Positions 7,429-14,914 of a stretch of 64,000 bases of DNA are shown one piece after another. A program made the position numbers and the translations under genes. The DNA lies in NCBI RefSeq assembly GCF_025200925.1, contig NZ_CP104174.1:5208001-5272000 (forward strand), in the 5' to 3' direction. This stretch comes from Bradyrhizobium sp. CB1015 (GTDB lineage Bacteria; Pseudomonadota; Alphaproteobacteria; Rhizobiales; Xanthobacteraceae). The notes beneath the pieces were generated by a model. It was not told the DNA's origin. It saw only the letters and a list, made by a program, of their open reading frames with translations, and searched no databases. Within the stretch, counting starts at the first letter, position 1, and every line of letters starts with the position of its first letter.

Positions 7429-8144
7429 GTGCGGCCGTTTAGCATGCGCCCAGCGGCTTTCTTGTTCTTGCCGCCCCATTGTTTGAAGAAAAATGCGGTG
7501 CCATAGCGGCGACAGGCGGACTCGATCTCGCGAACCCACTCAGCATCCATCGGCCGAGCCTTCGGACCACTTTCGCCGCCCACTATGGCCCATTGAATTT
7601 TCTTGAGGTTGGCGTCGGCGACAGACCCGAGCAGTGGCTCAAACGAGATGAAGCGCACCACGGCGCGCACCGCACGCAGTTCATCGATTCTGCCAAGATA
7701 ATCCGCGCTCTCCACGCTCGTGCCGAGCCAAACGTTGCGCAACACTGGCAGATCCGATGTGATCTCAGCCATGCGATCCGGTCGCTTCGTGAGGATCTGG
7801 TAGGTGTGCTGCGGCGTAGCTGACATCGTCGACCACACATCGGCAACGAAATCCGGCGGCACATCTTCGTGGAAGAGGTCAGACATCGAATTCACGAAAA
7901 TCTGGCGTGGCTTACTCCAGCCTTTCGGGGTGTCGAGCGCCTTCCGATCCAGATAAAGCTTCCCAGTCCACTTCGCTCGGCCGCCGCTCTTTCTCGTCAG
8001 CCCCTTGTACTTCGCAACGCCCATGGCGTCGAGGCGCGCGGCCATCCGCATGGCGTAGCAGTTGGTGCAGCCAGGCGAGAGAATGGCGCAACCGGCGACA
8101 GGGTTCCACGTCGCATCGGTCCATTCGATCGAGGTTTCGGCCAT
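7398..8144 (-). CDS. Phage Gp37/Gp68-family three-Cys-motif protein (DUF5131)
   Basis: A 248-residue protein starting MAETSIEWTDATWNPVAGC after AAAGGGA. The signature is C-x6-C-x2-C in GCAILSPGCTNCYAMRMA, which resembles an iron-sulfur binding loop; later segments KPRQIFVNSMSDLFHEDVP, YQILTKRP, VWLGTSVES and WAIVGGESGPKARPM are typical of the family. The fold is thought to be a TIM barrel related to radical SAM proteins, with the chemistry unknown. It lies downstream of the Ntn-like gene on the same strand and converges with TcmP. Confidence 0.88.
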   Translation of the reverse strand: MAETSIEWTDATWNPVAGCAILSPGCTNCYAMRMAARLDAMGVAKYKGLTRKSGGRAKWTGKLYLDRKALDTPKGWSKPRQIFVNSMSDLFHEDVPPDFVADVWSTMSATPQHTYQILTKRPDRMAEITSDLPVLRNVWLGTSVESADYLGRIDELRAVRAVVRFISFEPLLGSVADANLKKIQWAIVGGESGPKARPMDAEWVREIESACRRYGTAFFFKQWGGKNKKAAGRMLNGRTYDEMPALRM

Positions 8145-8214
8145 GGAATTCCCTTTCAGGATCGAAAGAATCACAAGAAAGTGGTGATATTTCGTTAACT
8201 AGGGCCTCGATCTC

Positions 8215-8949
8215 CTAAGCCGCTACCCTCCTCGCCTTCCAACCATTCCAATCCATCGGCCTTGGCCTAATCGGCTTCCCCGGCCGATCCTCCCGCCAGC
8301 GGTGGACCACGCGCTGGGCGACGCCGTCGCGTGTGATCGTCGTAAGTATCGCATGGCCGCCGACAACGTGGCGTCCATCGAAGCGTTTGCGGCGCTGAAT
8401 CTCCATGCAATGCAGCAGATATGTTTCTGCGTCGACTTTCTCTAGGTTGGCAAGCAAGTCATAGCCGGCCGCCTGAAATTCTTCGCGCGACGGCGGCGGC
8501 ATCGAAATGACTGGCAATTCCGTCAAACTCGCCGCAACGTGTTTTTCCTCAAACTCAGCGCTCTGTCTGACCAACAAAGCCTTCGGTGTGCCGGCCCTCT
8601 CTAATTCGATGGAATAGATCGCTGGCCGATCTTCTTTTTCATGCCAACCTGCCAGCACGACGCAAGATGTTGCATCTCCATCGCGGTACTCACGCGCGTA
8701 GCGCTGGAAATGATGAGTGATCTGCCATTCTGCAGTTTCCACCAAATCATCAAATGACCTGTAGGCGAGACGACCCCGTAGCCATTCGCCGAACTGCGCC
8801 GGACCAGTCGCAGCCACGACGGCATTCAACCGGTACAAGCGATGAGCCTTGTTGAGGTTCACGTCGTCTGGAACACCTTCGAAGTATGATAGGCCGTCCG
8901 TCAATAGAAATGCCGCGTTGCTTCGAACGAAACCGTTGATTGCGCTCAT
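8215..8949 (-). CDS. Proteasome-like Ntn-hydrolase candidate B
   Basis: A 244-residue protein starting M-SAINGFVRSN. Counting the residue after Met as 1, there is Ser1, Asp17 (TDG) and Lys33 (NK-AHRL), the spacing of the catalytic Thr1-Asp17-Lys33 of HslV and proteasome beta subunits, then ATGPAQF at the usual glycine-turn position. Further on, CVVLAGWHEKEDRPAIYSIE matches the later beta-sheet pattern ending in a small acidic motif. The C-terminus is extended and basic. Its ATG overlaps the tape measure stop (ATGA). It shares the same layout with the gene at 10931-11500. The fold is inferred from pattern only; activity unproven. Confidence 0.6.
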   Translation of the reverse strand: MSAINGFVRSNAAFLLTDGLSYFEGVPDDVNLNKAHRLYRLNAVVAATGPAQFGEWLRGRLAYRSFDDLVETAEWQITHHFQRYAREYRDGDATSCVVLAGWHEKEDRPAIYSIELERAGTPKALLVRQSAEFEEKHVAASLTELPVISMPPPSREEFQAAGYDLLANLEKVDAETYLLHCMEIQRRKRFDGRHVVGGHAILTTITRDGVAQRVVHRWREDRPGKPIRPRPMDWNGWKARRVAA

Positions 8950-10210
8950 GCCCGAACCTCCAGGCCAGCACGCAACTCAGCCTGCGCCGCAGCGCCCTTA
9001 CCTGCGGACACTGTGTCCGCAATCGACCTAGCCGTGTGCTTTATGATAGACTCGGTCGCGCGGTCGTAGGCGTCTGCGGCATCTGCGCCATCCTTGCGCT
9101 TTGGTAACTTCGCTGCATTTGGGTCAGCATCGTTCGCGGAAGCTGGGCGCGAGGCCGGCAGCGGAACGCCGCCGGGGAATTCGACCTTTGACTGCTGCTC
9201 AGCCGCAGCCTGCAGCATGTCGCGAGCGAGCTGTGCCTTGGCGCGGATCAATTCCAGGCCATCAGCAATCTGCATATTCTCCGGTTTGCCCGAAGCATTT
9301 AACCGCTCAATTGCGCGAGTTACCTGATCGACGTCTTGCGCCGCGCCGACCGCATTCTTCGCAAAAATCGCGGCTGCATCCGCTATGGCGTTGAACTTCT
9401 CCTGACCGCTTCCCGGCTGGACATTCTGAGATTCGAGGGCCTTCTTTACAAGATCGTTGGCCTTGCCAATCAGCTCATCCAGCCAACCGCCAATATCAGC
9501 GGCAGTCGACTTGAACTGGGCGGCTAGTTGCGCGGAGGACTGCTTCCAAGCACGATCGAATGCGGCGGCCTTCGCAACGGTGGCGCCGTCAATGATTACA
9601 CCAGCCGCCTCGGCGCCTTGTGCGATCTCTTCAAACGACTTGCTGCCATTGCGAAGCGCCTCAACCCAACTCTCGGAAAGCCCGAGCATTTGAGCGGCCT
9701 TCGTCTTCTCCGGTATTGAGCCGAATTTGTTAATCAGGTCGCCAGCAATAACCAGAAGCTGGTTTAGGCTGATGACCTGGCCGTTGCGGTCCTTGTACTT
9801 GATGTTATTGGCATCAAGTAGCTTCGTCAGAGAGTTCTCGTTCTCCTTGGCGTCCGCCAATAGAGAGGCAACCTTCTGCAGGTCAGCCGCAGAATCCTTA
9901 TTCGAAACACGGCGGCAAACTGAATCTGCTGGAATCGCTCCGCAGTAAGGCCGGTGAACTCGGCGTTCTTTTGCAGCTCAGCTAGTTCGCTGTTGACCTT
10001 GGTGAGCGTAGCAAGGAGCCCGCCGATCAGACCGGTGACGCCAGCCGCCGCAGTACCAAGCGATGCAAATCCGCCAAGACCAGGATTGAGGTTTGCAAAC
10101 GACTGCTCAATCCGCGACACAGCGCTATCCGCCATGTCGCCAGCTTGATTTAGATCGCTTTGAAATTGGTCAAGCTTCGCGCCGAGTTGAACAACTAAGT
10201 CGTTTGCCAT
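8946..10210 (-). pseudogene. Phage tail tape measure protein, short and frameshifted
   Basis: The N-terminus MANDLVVQLGAKLDQFQSDLNQAGDMADSAV, a Gly-rich hydrophobic segment (GLGGFASLGTAAAGVTGLIGGLLATL) and the NSELAELQKNAEFTGLTAERFQQIQFA stretch are typical tape measure sequence. Near 9915 the frame changes: the first frame runs off into junk while ...SNKDSAADLQKVASLLADAKENENSLTKLL continues in another. One extra base rejoins them. Even rejoined (about 420 residues) it is shorter than most tape measures, which set tail length. The second part has helical repeats and an Ala/Gln-rich tail. No neighbouring tail genes are visible. Confidence 0.72.
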
Positions 10211-10314
10211 TGGTTCCTGTCGGTGAAGACGCGCGTTTTACATATCGTCGCGCGGGTTGCGCGAACCGCGTCGTGTGCTAGACAGCGCGCCATCAACAAT
10301 GAAGGAGCGCCGCG

Positions 10315-10497
10315 TTGGCTAAGAAAACGAAGAAGACCGTTCGCCGCGAGTGGACGAAGGAAGACATTAAGGATCTTAAGGCGCACTCCAAAGCGCGCAC
10401 GCCGGTTGTCAAAATCGCTAAGATGACTAAGCGAACCGAGGGCGCGCTACGGCAAAAGGCTATCGTGCTGGGAATCGGTCTCGGACATCAGCGGTAA
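10315..10497 (+). CDS. Small basic SANT/Myb-like DNA-binding protein, 60 residues
   Basis: Starts at a TTG (MAKKTKKTVRREWTKEDIK) with GGAG 10 bases upstream. WTKEDIKDLKAHSKARTPVVKIAKMTKRTEGALRQKA has the Trp and three-helix spacing of a Myb/SANT-type fold that binds DNA; the N-terminus is strongly basic. Small proteins of this type are common in rhizobial chromosomes. It is on the opposite strand to its neighbours, between the tape measure and cold shock genes, so it has its own promoter. Confidence 0.75.
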   Translation: MAKKTKKTVRREWTKEDIKDLKAHSKARTPVVKIAKMTKRTEGALRQKAIVLGIGLGHQR

Positions 10498-10587
10498 ATG
10501 ATGAGCGCGCATGCTGCCGCGCGCTGTACCCGCGGCAGCGTTTACCTGCTGTCGGACCTGGGGAATCTCGCCGCCCGCGTGGGCGTC

Positions 10588-10791
10588 TCAGCCAATTCTT
10601 AGATTTTCCGCCGAGTCTTTGCCGCGGTTATTCACGACGTCAAAGCTAACTTTTGCGCCCTCTGCGAGAGAGGTGAAACCGGCTTTTTCAACTGCCGAGA
10701 TGTGAACAAAGACGTCTTTGCCGCCGTTGTCTGGTTGAATGAATCCATAACCCTTCGTCGGGTTGAACCACTTAACTGTCCCCATAGCCAC
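10588..10791 (-). CDS. Cold shock protein (CspA family)
   Basis: A 67-residue OB-fold RNA/DNA-binding protein. RNP1 is visible as KGYGFI and RNP2 as VFVHI, with the conserved [13 protein letters not shown] start. The first codon is a GTG at 10791, with an ATG two codons later. Cold shock proteins melt RNA structure and act as antiterminators. It is host-like and complete, but sits among phage genes, so it was probably captured by the element or marks a junction between modules. Confidence 0.95.
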   Translation of the reverse strand: MAMGTVKWFNPTKGYGFIQPDNGGKDVFVHISAVEKAGFTSLAEGAKVSFDVVNNRGKDSAENLRIG

Positions 10792-10930
10792 TTTGAATTC
10801 TCCATTTTCTAAAAAGCAAAGCTAGTGCTCGAATTTAGACGAAAGAAAGGCTGGTCCGGCCCGCCTTCACGCGGGGGCGCCGCCAACGATCTCGTCCGGC
10901 CATCGCTTCAGCAGCTTAATCCGGATCCCG

Positions 10931-11500
10931 TCAGCACCAACCTCGGTTGTGTTGTGCAAACCCGCCAACAAGCCCGCCTACGGTGGCGCTCCCGAACGTT
11001 CCTGCAGCGGGTAGGCTAAACTTTGCTGCGCGCTGTTTTTCCAACAGATGCAATCCATCCTCCGGGATCCGCATCTGCGCTGAGCCATCCACGCTGGGCC
11101 GGATGTATCGCTCGACCGCTCGCCCCTTGAAAATGCCGTGCTCAAAATGGCATTCGACGACATGGATCAACGGGCCGGTATTCTCTGACCAGCCTGCCAG
11201 CACGACATCGCACCGGCCGGTCAGGTTGTGGCCGACTGCCTTGCCCCGGCTGCAGCACGTTTTGACCAGATCCGGCATTGCATCGGCGAGCGTTCGAAGC
11301 TCGGCGAACTGAGTTTCGATCAACTGTGCCGTCAGCAGAGTCGGTATGGCCGACAGACCGGTAACGCCAAAGACTGCGTTATGCTCGGGAATCGTGTGAA
11401 CTTTGGTCCCGATACCAAGCAGCTTGCCAGACAGATGAAAGGCGCCATCGGAGAAGACGTGGACTGCGTCCGCAGATCTGAAGACGTTGATCGCCGTCAC
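10931..11500 (-). CDS. Proteasome-like Ntn-hydrolase candidate A
   Basis: A 189-residue protein with a GTG start, M-TAINVFRSADAVHVFSDG. After Met removal it would begin with Thr1; Asp17 falls in SDG, Lys32 in TKVHTI and Gly47 in VTGLS, close to Thr1-Asp17-Lys33-Gly47 of proteasome beta subunits and HslV. CDVVLAGWSENTGPLIHVVE matches the later strand pair ending in an acidic residue. About the size of HslV (170-180 residues). The start codon overlaps the stop of a 40-residue membrane peptide (GTGA), so translation is coupled. Paralogous in layout to 8215-8949. Could be a peptidase, an inactive relative or a structural protein using the same fold. Confidence 0.62.
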   Translation of the reverse strand: MTAINVFRSADAVHVFSDGAFHLSGKLLGIGTKVHTIPEHNAVFGVTGLSAIPTLLTAQLIETQFAELRTLADAMPDLVKTCCSRGKAVGHNLTGRCDVVLAGWSENTGPLIHVVECHFEHGIFKGRAVERYIRPSVDGSAQMRIPEDGLHLLEKQRAAKFSLPAAGTFGSATVGGLVGGFAQHNRGWC

Positions 11501-11619
11501 TCGTCATTTCCCTCTTCATCCTCTGATCTTTCTTCGACTTCGACGATCTCCGCTTCGTCGATGAAGGTGCCAGCGGCCAGTCCTGTTACGGCCACCGCGA
11601 TTGCAGTGAAAATTGGCAT
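11497..11619 (-). CDS. 40-residue peptide with one membrane helix and an acidic tail
   Basis: MPIFTAIAVAVTGLAAGTF would span a membrane; the rest is strongly acidic (DEAEIVEVEERSEDEEGNDE). Its TGA overlaps the GTG start of the Ntn-like gene, which supports it being translated. No recognised family; it might anchor or accompany the downstream protein. Confidence 0.5.
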   Translation of the reverse strand: MPIFTAIAVAVTGLAAGTFIDEAEIVEVEERSEDEEGNDE

Positions 11620-11632
11620 GTTGATATCTCCG

Positions 11633-11854
11633 TTAGGTTGATAGTCCCGCCGATTTCATCAGCGCGTCCCTGAGCGCCAGCGCCACATCAGCCGGCTCGC
11701 GGTCACATCCAATCAGCGATCGTGGCTCCGCATCCAGCGGACATGCGGCGAATTTCGATCTACCGAGCGCGGCAGCCAGTGCGATACGGTCGACGTTGGT
11801 TGGCGCTTGGTGCGCGCGCCTGAATATGTCGACAGCCTCGGGGGTGATGTGCAC
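11633..11854 (-). CDS. Small phage-element protein, 73 residues
   Basis: The GTG at 11854 (MHITPEAVDIFRRAHQAPT) is preferred because it leaves a 29-base gap after the previous gene; longer starts overlap that gene and are Arg-rich. It has a helical first half and the segment SKFAACPLDAEPRSLIGCD with two Cys. In phage genomes similar short proteins lie among packaging genes, but I cannot name a family. Confidence 0.5.
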   Translation of the reverse strand: MHITPEAVDIFRRAHQAPTNVDRIALAAALGRSKFAACPLDAEPRSLIGCDREPADVALALRDALMKSAGLST

Positions 11855-11883
11855 GCGTTGACGGCGCCTGTTTCGCCGCGACC

Positions 11884-12153
11884 TTATAGGCACTGCGGCT
11901 CTCCGAATTCGCGCAACCCCCAAGGCACGAAGTGTGCGCCCCTTGGATATCGCACTGCGAACTCCTCCAGGAATGCAGAGCCGTGCAGAGTCCAGGCCGC
12001 CTTCGCCGCTTCCCGATCTGGTCGGCCGTGCTCATCCATCTCGATTAAACCAGCTAAGTCTCCGAACAAGTCGAATTCGGATTCGAATACACACGACCAC
12101 TCATCGAGACCAGCCGCCCCACGCCTTTTATTTTTCTTCGGCCTAGGCGGCAT
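11884..12153 (-). CDS. Hypothetical protein next to small terminase, 89 residues
   Basis: Starts MPPRPKKNKRRGAAGLDEW directly after the terminase stop (TAA then ATG). A basic N-terminus is followed by an acidic helical section (SEFDLFGDLAGLIEMDEHG) and an aromatic end (RYPRGAHFVPWGLREFG). No family recognised. Immediate adjacency suggests translation coupled to the terminase. Confidence 0.55.
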   Translation of the reverse strand: MPPRPKKNKRRGAAGLDEWSCVFESEFDLFGDLAGLIEMDEHGRPDREAAKAAWTLHGSAFLEEFAVRYPRGAHFVPWGLREFGEPQCL

Positions 12154-12489
12154 TTAGCGTCGGTTTCCATAGGTCGCATCACGAGGCATGCGCGGCCCGT
12201 CTGCAGGCTGCACATCCAGGCCGAGTTCACGGCATAGAATCCGGAATCGGTTCTGCGCTTTGTGCTGGATGTCTACCCATGGGCTGGGTTTCTGACAGCC
12301 AAAACGGTCCAGAACTACCGCACCGTCCTCCGAAATGGCTGCGCGCGCCTGCTCAGATTGATCCAAACTTTCGCAGGCTAGCCGCAGCAGATGGCGGTGG
12401 TGGTCGTCCAAGTCGTAATCCGTATGCACCTGCCGCCACCAGGCTTTGGCAGCCCGAGAGAGGTGATCTGGAGGTTTCGGCGAGGCCAT
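12154..12489 (-). CDS. Phage terminase small subunit, P27-like
   Basis: A 111-residue protein resembling P27-family small terminases, which recognise phage DNA and deliver it to the large terminase for packaging. Family pattern: PKPPDHLSRAAKAWWRQVHTDYDL, then a helical LLRLACESLDQSEQARAAI, a short beta segment (GAVVLDRFGCQKPSP) and the late motif DIQHKAQNRFRILCRELGL. Good ATG start. The large subunit that normally follows is missing; a short unknown gene follows instead. Confidence 0.82.
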   Translation of the reverse strand: MASPKPPDHLSRAAKAWWRQVHTDYDLDDHHRHLLRLACESLDQSEQARAAISEDGAVVLDRFGCQKPSPWVDIQHKAQNRFRILCRELGLDVQPADGPRMPRDATYGNRR

Positions 12490-12607
12490 TTAGGTCTCCA
12501 AAATTTTTTAAACTCTGGGGCAGCAATCACACGCGTTGAGGTGTGGCGCCGGTATTTTCCGTTGCAGGTGTGAGAGATTTGACCCAGCCCTCCCCCTACC
12601 CGCCACG

Positions 12608-13111
12608 CTAAAGAATGCCGCGGGCTCTCATCTTTGCTTCGATGCGGCGCCGTGCTGCAGCACTGTTGCTTGAGCGCAATGCGGCGGTTGTTGTTGGATA
12701 GGCAGGCAGTGCAGTCAGGGTCAGTTCGAACAGATCAAGGTCCGTAATCGTTCGAAGTGGGAGGCGATCGCCACCATCTTCCCATTCCTCCGCGCGAACT
12801 CTGAAACCGAAGCTGCAGCCACGCACATCCTGCCGTCCGACAGTTCCAAGCGCGGTTTGGCCCTCCGGCGTGGTTGGATCGACCGTCAAAGAAAAGTACA
12901 AGCCAGCGTTACTCTCTCTCAGTTGCAGAGAGCCTGCAGCCGTGCGGCCCAGCACGCGGCCGACATCGTGGTTTAAGATCATGACCACGTCCGGGCTTTC
13001 CCTGAGCGTTCGTGTAAGGCTTCCCGGCGCGAGCTGTTCTCGCCATTCGCCAGCGATCACCGTCGGGCTGTTGTAGACGATGGCGAAGCCCGAGATAACG
13101 TTATCAGTCAC
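12608..13111 (-). CDS. HK97-family prohead maturation protease
   Basis: A serine protease that cleaves scaffold and capsid protein during head maturation. The GTG at 13111 (VTDNVISGFAIVYNSPT) is the best start; an upstream extension is Arg-rich and lies in the previous gene. Family motifs are the His in ILNHDVGRVLGR, the Ser in VRGCSFGFRV and the acidic residue in LFELTLTALPAYPTT. About 167 residues, normal size. No major capsid gene, its usual substrate and neighbour, follows. It overlaps the previous gene by 8 bases. Confidence 0.88.
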   Translation of the reverse strand: MTDNVISGFAIVYNSPTVIAGEWREQLAPGSLTRTLRESPDVVMILNHDVGRVLGRTAAGSLQLRESNAGLYFSLTVDPTTPEGQTALGTVGRQDVRGCSFGFRVRAEEWEDGGDRLPLRTITDLDLFELTLTALPAYPTTTAALRSSNSAAARRRIEAKMRARGIL

Positions 13112-13292
13112 GCGCCCTTGCCTCCGCCGCAGCAAGCCTCGCCTCTCGCTTGCCCAGCCTGGATTTTGCCCGCAGCTCACGCGCGATCTCTACCGGATCC
13201 GTGTTGGCGTAAACCTCGACCTTTCCGGGCATTTTGATGCGGCGCTCTTGCTTGCCGGTCCGCGTCGGTTTGCAGGTGGCTCGCTCAAACAT
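13104..13292 (-). CDS. Small basic protein, 62 residues
   Basis: MFERATCKPTRTGKQERRIK start, then VEVYANTDPVEIARELRAKSRLGKREARLAAAEARARD, a charged helical tail. It overlaps both neighbours (stop-start overlaps with the coiled-coil gene upstream and the protease downstream), strong evidence for one operon. Function unknown; the tail could be a small scaffold or nucleic-acid binding helix. Confidence 0.6.
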   Translation of the reverse strand: MFERATCKPTRTGKQERRIKMPGKVEVYANTDPVEIARELRAKSRLGKREARLAAAEARARD

Positions 13293-13857
13293 TGTGACCG
13301 GCCTCCGCGCATTCCCTCAAGAAATAAGCGACCCTTTCAGTGAAGTGTGCGCGGACCGGTCCCAAGTAACCGAGACGCACGTCCTCGCGCTCCAGATCGT
13401 CCAGCAGCGCATCATGCTTCTCGCGAGCGGCCTCCAACGCGCGAGCCGCCTCGCACACGGCAGACAGGCGTCGTTGATATTCTTGGCGTACGGTAGCGCA
13501 TACGGTTTTACTGGCCACGTCCCGTGCCTCAGCGGTACGTCGGAATAGTACCTCGCGGGCGTCCTCAATGTGTGCCATTTCGGTCGCGACTTCACGCAGC
13601 TGGCGCGACAGCTCCGCGATGCTGGTGCCTTCCTGAGGGTCACCAAGCAATTGTGCGACGGCGGGCGCAATGAATTTGCCACCAGCCGCCTTAGCCGCTG
13701 CGATTTCACTGAGTAGCTTCGACCGCTGGGTGTTGAGCTCGGAATATCTCTGCTCCAACTCCATCCGTTTTGCGAGCAAGTCAGCGTAGGCGCCGTCCGC
13801 CTCTGCGAGGCTGGGCACGCGGTATTCGTCGGTGGGTTTCTTCTTCAACGGAGCCAT
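13285..13857 (-). CDS. Coiled-coil phage-element protein, 190 residues
   Basis: Starts MAPLKKKPTDEYRVPSLAEA. Two long heptad-rich stretches (DLLAKRMELEQRYSELNTQRSKLLSEI and the AAREKHDALLDDLERED region) flank a central segment with FIAPAVAQLLGDPQ. No catalytic motif. The position before the prohead protease would suit a scaffold-like protein, which is inference only. Starts with a TAATG overlap to the gene upstream and is clearly co-transcribed. Confidence 0.6.
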   Translation of the reverse strand: MAPLKKKPTDEYRVPSLAEADGAYADLLAKRMELEQRYSELNTQRSKLLSEIAAAKAAGGKFIAPAVAQLLGDPQEGTSIAELSRQLREVATEMAHIEDAREVLFRRTAEARDVASKTVCATVRQEYQRRLSAVCEAARALEAAREKHDALLDDLEREDVRLGYLGPVRAHFTERVAYFLRECAEAGHNV

Positions 13858-14456
13858 TAGGCAACAACCTTTTCAAAAATGTCATCAAGAACATCCGCGA
13901 TCACATTCACAGGCACTGTCGTCGCAGTGCGATGTCCTGACCGTTCCCAATGTCCGGCGTCAGCTCCAGCCGTCCGAAAGCGCGCCGGCATATTCGGCTG
14001 ATTGACCACGATCTCCGGCCAACCGCGGACGAACTCGATTGTTGAACGCCGCGCATCAACATCTCCGCCGCGAGCCATCTCGACTAGAAGCTCGATGGCG
14101 TCGAATGCAGTGCGCGGAATAGACGCTGGCGCATCTTGAGGGATGACAACACCCGCAGGAACGAGGCCTGCGTAGGTAGCGAGATCGTGGTCCGCGAGGC
14201 GCAGCTTCGTAGTAACTGCAACGGCCACGATCAAACGCAGCGTATCAGTCTCGTTTAGCTCGGGCGAACGCGCCGGGCCGCCTGCTGGCAACACGCCAGA
14301 CTCGGAAAGGCGCCGCGCGATATGCTTCGCTCGCCTGGGATCGAAGGCGAGCGCATCGATACTGGCGAGCACGCTGGCAAGTTTTGCCAAAATTGTTGCT
14401 CCTTGTTCGGAAATGTCAGTTGGTCGGTGAAATAAAAAGCCGCTCGGCGGCTTCAC
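13857..14456 (-). CDS. Hypothetical protein, 199 residues
   Basis: GTG start (MKPPSGFLFHRPTDISEQG). Mostly helical, with a region resembling a helix-turn-helix (DPRRAKHIARRLSESGVLPAGGP then LNETDTLRLIVAVAVTTKLRLADHDL). Later AFDAIELLVEMARGGDVDARRSTIEFV and an Arg-rich loop. Could be a DNA-binding protein of the packaging module, but no family was recognised. First gene of the overlapping operon 14456-12608. Confidence 0.55.
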   Translation of the reverse strand: MKPPSGFLFHRPTDISEQGATILAKLASVLASIDALAFDPRRAKHIARRLSESGVLPAGGPARSPELNETDTLRLIVAVAVTTKLRLADHDLATYAGLVPAGVVIPQDAPASIPRTAFDAIELLVEMARGGDVDARRSTIEFVRGWPEIVVNQPNMPARFRTAGADAGHWERSGHRTATTVPVNVIADVLDDIFEKVVA

Positions 14457-14599
14457 GGCTCTAAGGCCGGGAAAGAGATGGCGACGCCGGTAGTGGGCCA
14501 GCGCGCCGAGTGCACGTCACGTCGGGATGAGCACATCCCTACGTGTTAATACGGTCCCACCTGCGGGCGGGGACGCTTGTCTACGAAAAAAACAGGTCG

Positions 14600-14830
14600 C
14601 TAGCTCAGAAACTTCACGCCGAGACGGCGCTCGTCGCGCCAAATTACCGAGCAGCCAATGTCTACACCGGCACTTGGAACACGCAGGCTGAAGGCTGCGG
14701 GCACGAAAGGCGCGTTATCGATTTGGACTATCGCAGAGGAATCGGTGAGGTGGCGGACCTTGCACCGCACAGGACTGCCGTCGACAAATATCTGTCCAGC
14801 ATAGACATTGCGTCGCCGCTCGTTCGCCAC
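14600..14830 (-). CDS. PilZ-like small protein, 76 residues
   Basis: The pattern R-R-R-N-VYAGQIFVDGSPVRCKVRHLTDSSAIVQ and the end SVIWRDERRLGVKFL match the small PilZ-type proteins common in Bradyrhizobium. PilZ domains bind cyclic di-GMP through RxxxR and D/NxSxxG. Here the first motif is only partly present and the second reads DSSAIV, so nucleotide binding is doubtful. GTG start at 14830. Solitary gene on the element's minus strand. Confidence 0.65.
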   Translation of the reverse strand: MANERRRNVYAGQIFVDGSPVRCKVRHLTDSSAIVQIDNAPFVPAAFSLRVPSAGVDIGCSVIWRDERRLGVKFLS

Positions 14831-14914
14831 GTCTTGAAGACTCCCCCGCTATAGCGCGGAGGGATATTCTTCGAAGATTCCGGTCTCAAATGAGGCTAGA
14901 CCATGGTTTCATTG

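Noticed and set aside
9827..9960. Programmed frameshift in the tape measure gene
   Set aside because: Programmed shifts in tails occur in the assembly chaperone genes before the tape measure. No slippery heptamer is evident here.
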